Shown: positions 27,235 through 36,585, counted from the first letter of the stretch. The stretch: DNA of 64,000 nucleotides from Tolypothrix bouteillei VB521301 (GCF_000760695.4 NZ_JHEG04000001.1:6702204-6766203), one strand, 5' to 3'. Notes: generated from the letters alone by a model not told the origin. Made by a program: numbers and translations.

Positions 27235-27951
27235 CTAACTACCTGACCAAAACTCTTCTTTTGGTTTGTCATTAAACAACCCGAGCAATGGACCGAGAAC
27301 CGCACCGAAGAGAAAACCACCTGCATGCGCCCAGTAGGCAATACCGCCAGTATCAACACTGGTGGATGCTTCTAAAGAAGCAGCTCCAGAAATGGCTTGT
27401 TGAAGAAACCAAAACCCTAAGAAGAAGAATGCTGGGACGCGAAATGTGGGAAAGAAAAATCCTAGAGGGATAATACCGAGAATTTCTGCTTTGGGAAAGC
27501 GAAGAATGTAAGCACCCATAACACCTGCGATCGCACCACTTGCTCCTAAAGAAGGAATTGAGGAATTTTGTGCAAAATACCACTGACTCAAAGATGCTAA
27601 AACACCACAGGTTAAATAGAACAATAAATATTTAATGTGCCCTAACTTATCCTCAACGTTGTTACCAAAAATCCATAAAAACAACATATTACCACCCAGG
27701 TGCAATAGACCTGCGTGTAGGAATTGAGAGGTAATCAAGGTTGACCACTCTGGTACTGGTTGATTAACCGGAATTCCTGCAAAGCTAGCTGTGAGTTCTC
27801 GCGGTACAACAGCAGCAAGGTGTAAAAATCCGTCTAATTCTTGTGCAGGCAGACTTGCTTCAAAAAGAAAAGCTATGATGTTGGCAGCAATCAGCCCGTA
27901 AGTGACGTAAGGCGTAATTGTCGTAGGATTATCGTCTCTAATTGGAACCAC
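27235..27951 (-). CDS. Rhomboid family intramembrane serine protease (copy 2)
   Basis: 238 residues with a GTG start at 27951 and a TGGAGAA ribosome binding site upstream. The catalytic Ser138 (LGASGAIAG) and His209 (YWAHAGGF) are intact, and HLGGNMLFLWIFGNNVEDKLGH matches the family loop. It is colinear with the copy downstream almost end to end, which points to tandem duplication. The C-terminus (DKPKEEFWSGS) is longer and acidic, unlike the KRDYD end of copy 1. Spacing between the copies is 125 bases and includes GGGGACCAGG-type low-complexity repeats, so co-transcription is possible but not certain. Confidence 0.9.
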   Translation of the reverse strand: MVPIRDDNPTTITPYVTYGLIAANIIAFLFEASLPAQELDGFLHLAAVVPRELTASFAGIPVNQPVPEWSTLITSQFLHAGLLHLGGNMLFLWIFGNNVEDKLGHIKYLLFYLTCGVLASLSQWYFAQNSSIPSLGASGAIAGVMGAYILRFPKAEILGIIPLGFFFPTFRVPAFFFLGFWFLQQAISGAASLEASTSVDTGGIAYWAHAGGFLFGAVLGPLLGLFNDKPKEEFWSGS

Positions 27952-28098
27952 AGAACTATTTCTCCATTTTTGAAGAACTAGCTCAGAATATCTGATTTTT
28001 TTTAAACTTTCTTCTAACCTATGACCTAACTAGAGATTAGGAGTGAACAAGGGAGCCAATTCTACCTTGTCTACCTTGTCCCCCTTGTCCCCAATTCT

Positions 28099-28566
28099 TT
28101 AATAGACTTTCATCGCCCGTTGCATCTCGCGCTGGTCTTGGCGTTTCTTAATGTCTTCACGTTTATCGTGAATTTTTTTACCTTTTGCCAGGGCAATACT
28201 AATTTTTACCCAGCCCCGCTTGAGGTACATCTTAAGAGGTATCAACGTTAAACCTTGCTGTTCGACTTTGCCAATCAACTTGCGAAGTTCGTCACGACGC
28301 AACAACAGCTTGCGCGTGCGCCGGGGTTCGTGGTTGAAATACTGACCGCTAGCCGTGTAAGGAGAAATATGGACGTTAATGAGCCATGCTTCTCCATCGC
28401 GAAGCAAAGCGTACCCATCTTGAAGATTTGCTTTACCCGCACGAATGGACTTCACCTCGGTTCCTGTAAGCTGAATACCAGCTTCATACGTCTCCAGAAT
28501 TTCGTATAAATACCGAGCTTGGCGATTGTCGCTAATAACTTTGTAACCTTCGCTTTTTTCACTCAT
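28099..28566 (-). CDS. smpB: SsrA-binding protein SmpB
   Basis: A 155-residue OB-fold protein that brings tmRNA to stalled ribosomes. Diagnostic segments: YKVISDNRQARYLYEILETYEAGIQL split by the beta-barrel, TGTEVKSIRAGKANLQDGYA, HISPY, RTRKLLLRRDEL, GLTLIPLKMYLKRGWVKI and the basic C-terminal tail GKKIHDKREDIKKRQDQRE that enters the ribosomal decoding site. The length and tail are normal. The ATG at 28566 is the only sensible start. No tmRNA gene is visible in the window. Confidence 0.95.
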   Translation of the reverse strand: MSEKSEGYKVISDNRQARYLYEILETYEAGIQLTGTEVKSIRAGKANLQDGYALLRDGEAWLINVHISPYTASGQYFNHEPRRTRKLLLRRDELRKLIGKVEQQGLTLIPLKMYLKRGWVKISIALAKGKKIHDKREDIKKRQDQREMQRAMKVY

Positions 28567-28960
28567 TGAGGATAATATTTACGTACAGTGTGTTAAAAAA
28601 TTAATATGAATAAATATAACAAAGAAGAAAATTTTACATAAATTTTTGTCACGCACTCCTTTGAATGTTACCTTTATCTTTCTAATTTAGCTTTTTTCTA
28701 CTGTTTTTGCTGGTTTGTATTGTTAAATAATCTTTTATTGAGGTAAAGTTTGGAAACGATTGGGCAAATAAAATAGTTTTTTGAATACCTTAAAAGCCTT
28801 TAGTTTCAAGCCTTTATCCTTCACAATACAGCCGTTAAAAAATTTTATATATCTTCAGGTGAGTCCAAACGGATCTTATTTTACCGCCATAGAATGATTT
28901 TGTTTGGGGAGGGGCTGGGTAAATTTGTGATTGAACGCGAAAGGAATTTGGGATTTAACT
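28567..28960. other. AT-rich divergent intergenic region
   Basis: 394 bases between smpB and the WGxxGxxG gene, which are transcribed away from each other. Promoters of both are expected here. No repeat or gene is evident; the last 60 bases contain a GGGGAGGGGCTGGG purine-rich stretch (28907-28920). Confidence 0.45.
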
Positions 28961-29257
28961 ATGAAAAACAAATTGACTACAGCAATTGGTGCCGGCGTTA
29001 TCGGTTTAAGCCTAGCTATGATGCCCCTCACTTTACCTGCTTCTGCTCAAACCAACAATAGCGATACTGGAACTGGAACCACCACCGGCAACACCACCAC
29101 TGACACGACAACTTACCGTGGTGATAATGATTTTGATTGGGGTTGGTTGGGTTTACTTGGACTTTTAGGTTTAGGCGGTTTGGCTGGAAGACGCCATGAA
29201 GAACCAGCTCGTTATCGCGACCCCAATGCAGTTGGTACCTCTACTTATAGAGAATAA
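28961..29257 (+). CDS. WGxxGxxG-motif secreted or anchored small protein
   Basis: 98 residues from the ATG at 28961 (AAAGGAA upstream); a TTG 30 bases earlier is in frame but unlikely. A signal peptide (KNKLTTAIGAGVIGLSLAMM..PASAQ) is followed by a Thr/Gly/Asn-rich linker and a hydrophobic segment WGWLGLLGLLGLGGLAGRRH, which matches the WGxxGxxG family seen in cyanobacteria and other bacteria and resembles a sorting or anchoring signal. The tail is polar (PARYRDPNAVG). It may be a target of one of the sorting systems in the window, but that is inference. A terminator follows at 29338. Confidence 0.75.
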   Translation: MKNKLTTAIGAGVIGLSLAMMPLTLPASAQTNNSDTGTGTTTGNTTTDTTTYRGDNDFDWGWLGLLGLLGLGGLAGRRHEEPARYRDPNAVGTSTYRE

Positions 29258-29337
29258 TTGCGGTTTCTACTTAGCAGCCATTTAGCAAAGAATGGAGCTT
29301 AGGACTTTTTGAATTGAATAAACAGCAACTTGAAGGC

Positions 29338-29372
29338 AAGCCTTAGAATGTATTACTCTAAGGCTTATTTTA
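29338..29372 (+). terminator. Hairpin terminator between WGxxGxxG gene and ictB
   Basis: Perfect 10-base arms AAGCCTTAGA (29338-29347) and TCTAAGGCTT (29357-29366), followed by ATTTTA. The convergent arrangement suggests it may serve both genes. Confidence 0.7.
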
Positions 29373-29386
29373 GTAGTAATAACTGC

Positions 29387-30781
29387 TCAGGCTGTTACTG
29401 ATTCGCGTTTAATTGGTTTGTAGTAGCTAGCAATCAAAGCGACCATTAACCACCAAACTGTATTCACCTCAGGACGAAACCAAACGGTATCAACTGTGTT
29501 GTGACCGAGCGTTCCTGTTATGGCTGCGATCGCACCAATAATCCAGAAGCCATCCACACTGTTTGATTGTCGCAAACGCCGTAATTGCAGAATACCTGTA
29601 TTAAAAGTGATAACAAGCAGCCACAAGAAACTGGCTAACCCAATAAACCCAGTTTCCACAGCTATCTCTAAGAAAATAGAATAAGCACTCAAGGCGGTGT
29701 AACGGGGAAGTTGGTAAAGAGGATAGACTTTGTTAAAAGCGTTGTGACCGGGTCCAATCCCAGTGAGGGGATAATCCTCAATCATCTTAAAAACGGCAGT
29801 CCAAACATTCTTACGAAAATTATTACTACTATCATTTCTGTCAGCAAAAATACTTAAGAAGCGTTCTCTCACGGGTTCAACAAGTAAAATTGCCAGCAGT
29901 AATACGCCTGTTAAACTACCTAATATTAACCACAAAGACCATTTACGCCAGAAAGGTGGCATATGTACGCTGAACCAAAAGTAAAGCAATCCCAGTAAAG
30001 TTAAAACAGAGACAACCAGTCCAATCCAGCCGCCACGGCTAAAAGTTAGAATTAAACATGCACCATTAACAACTAGCATTGTTACAGCCAGAGCTTTCGT
30101 CAACCAACTTCGCCATGCAAAAATGGCAACTGCGCTTAAAGCGACAGCTGGCAAAAGATATCCAGCTAATAAATTGGGATTGCCAAGATAACTGTAAACT
30201 CTTGTTGTTTTTGACAAAGGAGACATTGGATCAACCCAGGTAGCCAGCGCTGGTGCTCCAAAAAACCATTGTCTTAATCCATACACGCTTACAATAAGAG
30301 CTACGTGTAAATACAAGCCAATCAACCAGGAACGAAAGCGAGGAAACTTAAGAACTCGCGCACAAAGAACAAACAGTAACAAGTAAAGCGTAAAATTTCT
30401 TAAATCTGTCATCGCCGCTTTCTTAACAGGTGATAGTGCTGTAGCTACAACAGCAACCCCCCAATAAAGCAGTATTGGCAGGTGAATGGGAGTCACACTG
30501 GGCGCATTTGGTGAAGTCGTTTCGTCAGATACGGTTAACAGGAGCCAAAATCCTCCACAAGCAACCAATATCAACCCGAGTAGGTCATTCGCCACAAAAG
30601 GAGCTAGCCCATATATCAAGCTGAGCAAGGCTGTTGCTATTGCTTCTCCCCACTGTAAGAAAATACTACTTTGCCGCCAAGAGTGCAGTAATCCCACAAC
30701 AGAACGGTGCAGGTAACTGGTGCTAAGGTATTCTTTCAACGGCAAGTAAGATAAAGTGAATTGTTGCCAAATTAAATTCAT
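29387..30781 (-). CDS. ictB: IctB family membrane protein (O-antigen ligase-like)
   Basis: 464 residues from the ATG at 30781; a GTG three codons upstream is less likely. The protein has about 10-12 transmembrane helices and an O-antigen ligase/Wzy-like loop (GIGPGHNAFNKVYPLYQLPRY). The N-terminal pattern SYLHR..LHSWRQSS..LQWGEAIATALLSL with GFWLLLTVSDE is characteristic of cyanobacterial IctB, first proposed to help inorganic carbon accumulation in Synechococcus. Its true activity is debated, and a role in glycan ligation is possible from the fold. It runs convergently with the WGxxGxxG gene; no operon partners. Confidence 0.88.
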   Translation of the reverse strand: MNLIWQQFTLSYLPLKEYLSTSYLHRSVVGLLHSWRQSSIFLQWGEAIATALLSLIYGLAPFVANDLLGLILVACGGFWLLLTVSDETTSPNAPSVTPIHLPILLYWGVAVVATALSPVKKAAMTDLRNFTLYLLLFVLCARVLKFPRFRSWLIGLYLHVALIVSVYGLRQWFFGAPALATWVDPMSPLSKTTRVYSYLGNPNLLAGYLLPAVALSAVAIFAWRSWLTKALAVTMLVVNGACLILTFSRGGWIGLVVSVLTLLGLLYFWFSVHMPPFWRKWSLWLILGSLTGVLLLAILLVEPVRERFLSIFADRNDSSNNFRKNVWTAVFKMIEDYPLTGIGPGHNAFNKVYPLYQLPRYTALSAYSIFLEIAVETGFIGLASFLWLLVITFNTGILQLRRLRQSNSVDGFWIIGAIAAITGTLGHNTVDTVWFRPEVNTVWWLMVALIASYYKPIKRESVTA

Positions 30782-31145
30782 ATACAACACTGTGAATAGA
30801 TAGCACGCCCGCGCACAACTTTGATAATCATGACAGTCCCTGATTCTAAAAGTTCATGTCGCAGATTGCAAATTGTCAGTCTCCAATGAGAGTGACTGGT
30901 GTTGTGGGTTCTAGTACGTGAAGGCAGAGCCAAACGCTTGCTACTAGGGTAGAAGGCGCAAAAGCTTTTAATTGCAGCTTTATTATCTGTTACTAATGGT
31001 TGCCTTCTTTACGCCAAACTGTACTATTTTTTGTACCAACTACTAACCCATAACCACTCACTAACTATATATATGTCAGCCAAGTACCCCATAATCTGGA
31101 CAATTTGCAATGCTAATCTAACACAGTCACTTTACACTCCCCAAA
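30782..31145. other. Intergenic region, no gene seen
   Basis: 364 bases between two minus-strand genes, the ictB promoter side. No palindrome with clear function or gene-like frame was recognised. Confidence 0.4.
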
Positions 31146-32720
31146 TTAAAATTCGCTTGAAGATTCTACTGTGCTCGAACTTACCAAGGGTAAACTGAGT
31201 ACATAGCGATACCCCGATTCTGATGAACCTTGAACCGAAATTTGTCCGCCGTGCAAGTGTGCTAAACGACAGCTAAGTTCTAAACCCAAGCTCTCACGAG
31301 ACACATTTGCGGATGATTTAGTAGAATTTAAGTCAGAGACGATCGCAAGGACATCTGAAACAGGCGAACTTAACTCTGTTGGTTCTTCCACCATTACAGG
31401 TAAATCGGAGACATCCTCAGGTAAATCGGAATAACTATTGCCATTACTATAAGTGGAAGTACTTGCTGTAAACTCCAGCATGGGAGCTAAACTCTTAAGA
31501 CGGAAGTAAGGCTCTACGTCTGTTATACCGTCCCCAAGCCAGGGATGTGAAACCCAAACTGTGATATTAACTAAATTGTCTTTGTAAGAAACATGAATGC
31601 GAACAACACTTCCTGTAGCGGAAACTTGAATTACATTAAAAACCAGATGATATAAAATTTGTCGTACTTTATCTTTATCTAGAGGTAAGATGCGACTGCG
31701 CCCTGGTTCTATGGATAAGCGAATATCTTGTTCGCGTCTGTTAGCTGCTTCTTCTAAGGTATTGATAGCTTGTTGACAGAGCATTTCAATATCTACAGGA
31801 GCTAAATTGAGTGTTAATGGGTTTTCATCTATTGTTCCAAGTTCAGAAATTTCATTCACTAGGGACAGTAAATATCGACCGCTGTGTTGAATTATTTCCA
31901 AATACTCTCTCTGTTTGGTTGTCAAAGGACCGTAAATCTCGCGTCCTAAAACACCAGCCATACCCAATACAGATGTCAAGGGAGTACGTAACTCTTGAGT
32001 CAATTGCGCTAATAGTGCTAATTTAAGCTGATTGGTGGGAACTGGAATTGATTCTTTTTGAAAAACACTTGGGTTGAGCCGAATCTCACCATTGCTAGTA
32101 TCTTGGAATGACCAAGAAGAAACATTCATGGGAATATTGGTATTTGAGCCAGCCTGTAGCAGTCGATTGCGTTCAAATTCACTCATGCTCCAGCGAGCTA
32201 TGATTTGTAAAAATTCAATATCTCTGTTGGTAAATTTACGCGGGACTAAATCCATCACTGCTAGCGCACCCAAGCAATAACCTGAAGCATCAAACAACGG
32301 TGCTCCTAGATATGCGCGAATACCGTAATCTTGCAACAACTTACTATAAGTGGAACGTTCTGCACCAGAGAGAAGATGTGTATCATCAATCACAACGATT
32401 TGCGAGCTTTCTACGACCTTCGTGCAGAAAGATTCCCGACGTGAGAGTTGACGACTTTGTGCGAGTTGGTTCATCAGCCCAAGTCTGGATAAGCCTATAG
32501 CTGATTTGAACCAGTGGCGCTCTTGATCTACAAACCCTAAGACACAAATTTGTGCTTCTAGAAAGTGCGCGGCTGTTTGAGTCGCTTCTTCAAAAACTGG
32601 AATTGTCTCTGGTTGACGTAAACCTAAATCGGTCAATGCCTTAAGACGTTGTTGTTCTCTCGTCTCTTGAGAAGCCCAACCATCTTTGAGCGTAAATAGT
32701 TTGTTTTCAGGCTCTACCAT
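31146..32720 (-). CDS. GAF / histidine-kinase-like protein lacking the phospho-accepting His (pseudokinase)
   Basis: 524 residues from the ATG at 32720; a GTG two codons upstream is also in frame. A GAF domain (about 30-185) is followed by a HisKA-like dimerisation region whose H-box reads LAQLTQELRTPLTSVLG: Gln242 stands where the phosphorylated His of SHELRTPL should be. The ATP-binding domain is also worn: the D-x-G-x-G and GTGLGL boxes are replaced by WVSHPWLGDGI and ESLGLELS, and a Ser/Thr-rich insertion lies before the latter. The helix-forming parts remain well conserved, suggesting a signalling or scaffold role without autophosphorylation. No partner regulator is adjacent. Confidence 0.85.
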   Translation of the reverse strand: MVEPENKLFTLKDGWASQETREQQRLKALTDLGLRQPETIPVFEEATQTAAHFLEAQICVLGFVDQERHWFKSAIGLSRLGLMNQLAQSRQLSRRESFCTKVVESSQIVVIDDTHLLSGAERSTYSKLLQDYGIRAYLGAPLFDASGYCLGALAVMDLVPRKFTNRDIEFLQIIARWSMSEFERNRLLQAGSNTNIPMNVSSWSFQDTSNGEIRLNPSVFQKESIPVPTNQLKLALLAQLTQELRTPLTSVLGMAGVLGREIYGPLTTKQREYLEIIQHSGRYLLSLVNEISELGTIDENPLTLNLAPVDIEMLCQQAINTLEEAANRREQDIRLSIEPGRSRILPLDKDKVRQILYHLVFNVIQVSATGSVVRIHVSYKDNLVNITVWVSHPWLGDGITDVEPYFRLKSLAPMLEFTASTSTYSNGNSYSDLPEDVSDLPVMVEEPTELSSPVSDVLAIVSDLNSTKSSANVSRESLGLELSCRLAHLHGGQISVQGSSESGYRYVLSLPLVSSSTVESSSEF

Positions 32721-33444
32721 TGCCACTGTTACCTTGATGATAGCGAGGGTACTGTAATTTACATAACCACTAGGTCTGGTTAGTTGCTATTTTTAAGATT
32801 CCCCAATTTTTTGCCAGACAAACATACTAAAGGGTAATTTTTTTTTCAGTATAAGTTTTTAGCTATACAAAGGTTGTCTGACTTGATGTTTTGCAAATTA
32901 TACACAAAACATTTCAGTATACTGTAGGGTTTTAATGGAAATAGACCACGGGCAATTGTTTGCTACAAAGACGGAAAATGACTTTTCCCTAACCCTTATG
33001 TTCTATTTTCTGAAAGAATAGCGTTAGTTTCAGATTTGACGTGGGTATGATAAGGTTGTGCTAAAACAGTAACCAGTAACTACGCGATCGACAATCGGTG
33101 TATGATTCCTGTTTTCTCGTCATCGTATACGTAAACGCTTTGTTGTCAAAGATAATCTTTTAAATTACTAAATGCAGATTTTGTTAATAAGGAAGATTTA
33201 TCAAAAATTCATAAAGAAAACATATTTCCTTTACAAAGGGAATTGTTTTAAACTTTAGGATTCAGTCAAGAATGTAACAAACGCTTAAGAGAATGTTCGA
33301 GAAGCGCAGTATCATAACAGAGCTAGCAAACAGAATTCGTGGTTCTACAAGCACGACAGCCAGGGCGTTTGAATTCCATCAATCTGCTTGGGCGAACTTA
33401 AAAACTGTATTTCAATATTTTAATTTGTGAGAATTGTCTTAACA
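32721..33444. other. AT-rich divergent intergenic region
   Basis: 724 bases between the pseudokinase and the aminotransferase genes, transcribed away from each other. It should hold both promoters. No coding frame or strong repeat seen. Confidence 0.45.
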
Positions 33445-34581
33445 ATGAATAACGTAACTGTTAAAGTTCCATTTGTAGACCTCAGTATACAACATCAAGC
33501 AATTCAATCTCAATTAGAACAGGCAATCCAATCTGTAATAGTACAAGGAGACTTTGTATTGGGACAGGCGCTGAAAGATTTTGAAGCAGCGTTTGCCAAA
33601 GCAGCGGGAACAGAATACGGTGTTGGTGTTGCTTCGGGAACTGATGCGATCGCTCTTGGTTTGCAAGCCTGTAACATTGGTCTTGGAGATGAAGTAATTT
33701 TGCCAGCAAACACCTTTGTAGCGACTTTAATTGGGGTGTTACGTGCGGGAGCAAAACCGATTTTTGCAGATTGCGATCCACAAACAGCATTAATTGATTT
33801 AGAGTCAGCAGCCCGAGTGGTTACCCCTAACACCAAAGCCATTATCCCCGTACATCTCTACGGTCAGATGGTATCGCCAAAGCAGTTATTAGACTTTGCT
33901 GACGCACATAAACTCCTCATCTTTGAAGATGCGGCGCAAGCACATTTAGCAACAAGAGAAGGATATCGAGCAGGCTCTGTGGGGATAGCAGCAGCTTTTA
34001 GTTTCTATCCAAGCAAAAATTTAGGAGCATTTGGAGACGGAGGAATGCTCTTAACAAAAGATCCAGACATAGCACAAAAAATGGTTCGCTTGCGGAATTA
34101 TGGTGCAGCGCAAAAATACATTCACATTGAACCAGGTACAAATAGCCGCTTGGACACGATGCAAGCTGCTGTGCTGCTTCAAAAGCTTCCACATTTACCG
34201 GAATGGAACCGCCAGCGTTGGAATGCAGCACAGCAGTACGACGCCGAACTAGCACATCTCGCATCAAGTGGCATTATTCCCATACAAAATGAAAGTGGAG
34301 AAGGACACATTTATCACCTTTACGTTATCAAAGTTGATAGTTCTTGTCCCGTGAAACGGCAACAAATTCAAGAAAAATTAGCTGCAGCAGGAATTCAGAC
34401 GGGAATTCATTACCCAATTCCCTGCCATCTTCAACCAGCCTTTACCTATCTAGGTTATGAACTTGGGGATTTCCCTAAAGCCGAAATGCTATCAGAGCAA
34501 ATATTATCTTTACCCATGTATCCTGGTTTAAGTAGCACTCAAGTTAAAGAAGTTGTGTCAGAAATTGGTTGCATCTGCTAA
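33445..34581 (+). CDS. DegT/DnrJ/EryC1/StrS family sugar aminotransferase
   Basis: 378 residues from the ATG at 33445 (a GTG at 33427 is in frame but gives an untypical leader). It is a PLP enzyme of the DegT family, which usually transfers an amino group to a nucleotide-linked keto sugar. Lys191 in FYPSKNLGAFGDGG is the PLP-binding lysine; ASGTDAIALGL, GDEVILPANTFVAT, VHLYGQ and FEDAAQAHLA are the usual landmarks, and TNSRLDTMQAAVL is the substrate-side segment. It precedes the exosortase/exopolysaccharide module, so a role in making amino sugars for surface glycan is likely, by context only. Confidence 0.88.
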   Translation: MNNVTVKVPFVDLSIQHQAIQSQLEQAIQSVIVQGDFVLGQALKDFEAAFAKAAGTEYGVGVASGTDAIALGLQACNIGLGDEVILPANTFVATLIGVLRAGAKPIFADCDPQTALIDLESAARVVTPNTKAIIPVHLYGQMVSPKQLLDFADAHKLLIFEDAAQAHLATREGYRAGSVGIAAAFSFYPSKNLGAFGDGGMLLTKDPDIAQKMVRLRNYGAAQKYIHIEPGTNSRLDTMQAAVLLQKLPHLPEWNRQRWNAAQQYDAELAHLASSGIIPIQNESGEGHIYHLYVIKVDSSCPVKRQQIQEKLAAAGIQTGIHYPIPCHLQPAFTYLGYELGDFPKAEMLSEQILSLPMYPGLSSTQVKEVVSEIGCIC

Positions 34582-34588
34582 TGGTGAG

Positions 34589-34628
34589 ACCAGCCCTGCA
34601 GGCGGGTTTCCCGCCGTAGGGGACTGGT
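34589..34628. repeat. Palindromic repeat with GGCGGG/CCCGCC core
   Basis: Nested arms ACCAG...CTGGT (34589-34593, 34624-34628), CCCT/AGGG and GGCGGG-TTT-CCCGCC. It begins 8 bases after the aminotransferase stop; it may also act as an RNA 3' end but has no T-run. Confidence 0.6.
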
Positions 34629-34638
34629 GAACCCGAAG

Positions 34639-34771
34639 GGCTAATGGCTAATGGCTAATGGCTAATGGCTAATGGCTAATAGCTAATGGCTAATGGCTAA
34701 TGGCTAATGGCTAGTGGCTAATGGCTAATGGCTAATGGCTAATAGCTAATGGCTAATGGCTGATGGCTGAT
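34639..34771 (+). repeat. Heptamer short tandem repeat, 19 units of GGCTAAT
   Basis: 19 contiguous 7-base units, 14 exact GGCTAAT plus variants AGCTAAT (2), GGCTAGT (1) and GGCTGAT (2). This is the short tandemly repeated repetitive sequence type known from heterocystous cyanobacteria. It lies 50 bases before the exosortase B gene. The same unit occurs inverted at 58137-58220. Confidence 0.9.
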
Positions 34772-34820
34772 GGTGTATTAATCATAAGCCACGAGCAAAT
34801 ATCAATAGCTAGAGAGAAAA

Positions 34821-35723
34821 ATGCAAATTCATCGTCAGCTAAAAAAAACAAATTCCTCACAATTGATAATCCTAGCAATACTGGCTATTCTAGTATTGCT
34901 TTACGCTCCGGTTTTACTGCAGTGGTGGGAAGGTTGGATCAGAAAAAATATTAGTACGGAACACGAGTATTTTAGCCATGGTATTATTGGGATTCCATTT
35001 GCTGCTTACTTAGCTTGGAAAAATCGCTCGAGATGGCAAAGGCTTCCCAATATGTCCCATCCCGTAGGAGCTTTTTTACTGATAGTAGGGGCAATTTTTT
35101 ATCTGAGCGGTGTTAGTGAATGGGTGAACATATCATTCCCTGCAATCCTAGCAGGAATATGCTTGTGGTTAAAAGGAGTTCCCGGCTTTAAACTACAAGG
35201 ATTTCCTTTGTTGCTAGTGTTTTTAGCAACACCAACAGCACTACCTTATCTTGTTGCTCCTTATACTTTACCGCTCCAAAGTTTTATCGCTGGTACTGCA
35301 GGTTTTATATTGAGTCAGTTTGGCTTACCAGTTACTGTCGATGGTATCAATATATATACAAATGGAAGAATTGTGGAGGTTGCGCCCTATTGTGCGGGAT
35401 TAAAAATGTTGTTTACGACTCTTTATGTGGGCTTAATGCTACTTTACTGGACTGGTGCTTTATCTTCCCGCCGTACAACAGTTTGGTTTTTGTCTACAGC
35501 CGTTGTCATTAGTGTCAGCGCTAATATTATTCGCAATACGTTACTGACTTTCTTTCACGGTACGGGACAAGAGGGTGCTTTCCAATGGTTACATGACAGT
35601 TGGGGTGGAGACCTTTACTCTGCTTTGATGTTACTAGCATTAGTACCCACTTTAAATTGGCTCGACGAGCGTTTTCATGAAGTTCCAAAAGAGAAAGGGC
35701 TGGAAACTGGAGTATCTGAGTAA
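34821..35723 (+). CDS. crtB: Cyanoexosortase B
   Basis: A 300-residue integral membrane cysteine protease/transpeptidase-like sorting enzyme with about eight transmembrane helices. The exosortase triad is visible: Cys191 (EVAPYCAGLKML), Arg238 (ANIIRNTLLTF) and His258 (WLHDSWGG). Exosortases cleave or transfer proteins with a C-terminal PEP-CTERM signal at the membrane, usually in organisms making exopolysaccharide. The next gene is the exosortase B partner and then two polysaccharide export genes, which fits the B type. The symbol crtB here means cyanoexosortase, not phytoene synthase. ATG with AGAGAG upstream; the heptamer array lies just before it. Confidence 0.88.
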   Translation: MQIHRQLKKTNSSQLIILAILAILVLLYAPVLLQWWEGWIRKNISTEHEYFSHGIIGIPFAAYLAWKNRSRWQRLPNMSHPVGAFLLIVGAIFYLSGVSEWVNISFPAILAGICLWLKGVPGFKLQGFPLLLVFLATPTALPYLVAPYTLPLQSFIAGTAGFILSQFGLPVTVDGINIYTNGRIVEVAPYCAGLKMLFTTLYVGLMLLYWTGALSSRRTTVWFLSTAVVISVSANIIRNTLLTFFHGTGQEGAFQWLHDSWGGDLYSALMLLALVPTLNWLDERFHEVPKEKGLETGVSE

Positions 35724-35841
35724 ACTGAGTGCTCTCCAACCTCCCAATCCCCATTCCCTCATACCTAAATCCTGTAATATTACTAGAGCCAATGCCCAAT
35801 TGAAGACTTAAAATTTTACCAAGTTCTGTGAATTTTACCCG

Positions 35842-36585
35842 ATGACTTCCTTTTCCAAATTCATTAAGGAAAAACAGTTTTCCCAAGTAGTGGTGCTGTT
35901 ACTGCTGCTCGTACTGTTGGCTCTAGGAGCTATTCCTGGTTATCTAAAAGGACGCTGGGAGTGGAACGAACCACCAAGAATCGTGACTCTCAAAGAATTG
36001 AAGGAGATACGCAAAACAGGAATATCTATTCCTGGCTGGAAAACTGTAGAACAACGGGAGCAAGAAATTGGCTCAAACAAGTGGTCTTACCAACTCATTG
36101 AAAAAGAAGGTCAGCAGACTAAAGCAATTGTGTTATTGCTACCACAAAACGGACCTAGAAATCAACCTCAAGTAGAATGGACAGAAATTGACAGTCTGTG
36201 GCAGTGGCAAACTGCTCAAAATCGTGCTGCTGAATTTACTGTCACATCACCTCAAGCATCGGCTTCTGCAAATACCGAAATTAAGGTACAAGCAAACTTT
36301 TTCCGTGCAACAGCAAACAAACAAAGTTTTGCGGTTTTGCAATGGTATGCTTGGCCTACTGGTGGCAGTGCATCACAGATATCTTGGTTTTTAGCTGATT
36401 TGTCAGCACAATGGCACAAGCATCGCGCTCAGTGGGTAGCAGTTTGTATTCTCCTTCCGATGGAACCTTTGGGACAAGTAGAAAAGACTTGGAATGAGGT
36501 GAAGTCAATCGGTCAATCAATCCAGGGTGTTTTAATGTCAGGACCTTTGAATGATTCAAAAGTCAAAAGTTTAAAGTCGAAATAA
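35842..36585 (+). CDS. Cyanoexosortase B system-associated protein
   Basis: A 247-residue membrane-anchored protein: one N-terminal transmembrane helix (about 15-34, VVVLLLLLVLLALGAIPGYL) followed by an extracytoplasmic domain. WEWNEPPRIVTLKELKEIRKTGISIPGW and the TEIDSLWQWQTAQ segment are typical of the partner protein always found next to cyanoexosortase B. The job is unknown; it may help the exosortase recognise or process substrates, comparable to EpsI-like parts of other exosortases. It lies 118 bases after crtB and 105 bases before the SLBB gene, all on the plus strand. Confidence 0.82.
   Translation: MTSFSKFIKEKQFSQVVVLLLLLVLLALGAIPGYLKGRWEWNEPPRIVTLKELKEIRKTGISIPGWKTVEQREQEIGSNKWSYQLIEKEGQQTKAIVLLLPQNGPRNQPQVEWTEIDSLWQWQTAQNRAAEFTVTSPQASASANTEIKVQANFFRATANKQSFAVLQWYAWPTGGSASQISWFLADLSAQWHKHRAQWVAVCILLPMEPLGQVEKTWNEVKSIGQSIQGVLMSGPLNDSKVKSLKSK

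Noticed and set aside
34639..34771. CRISPR array
   Set aside because: The units are 7 bases and contiguous, without spacers; no cas genes are in the window.
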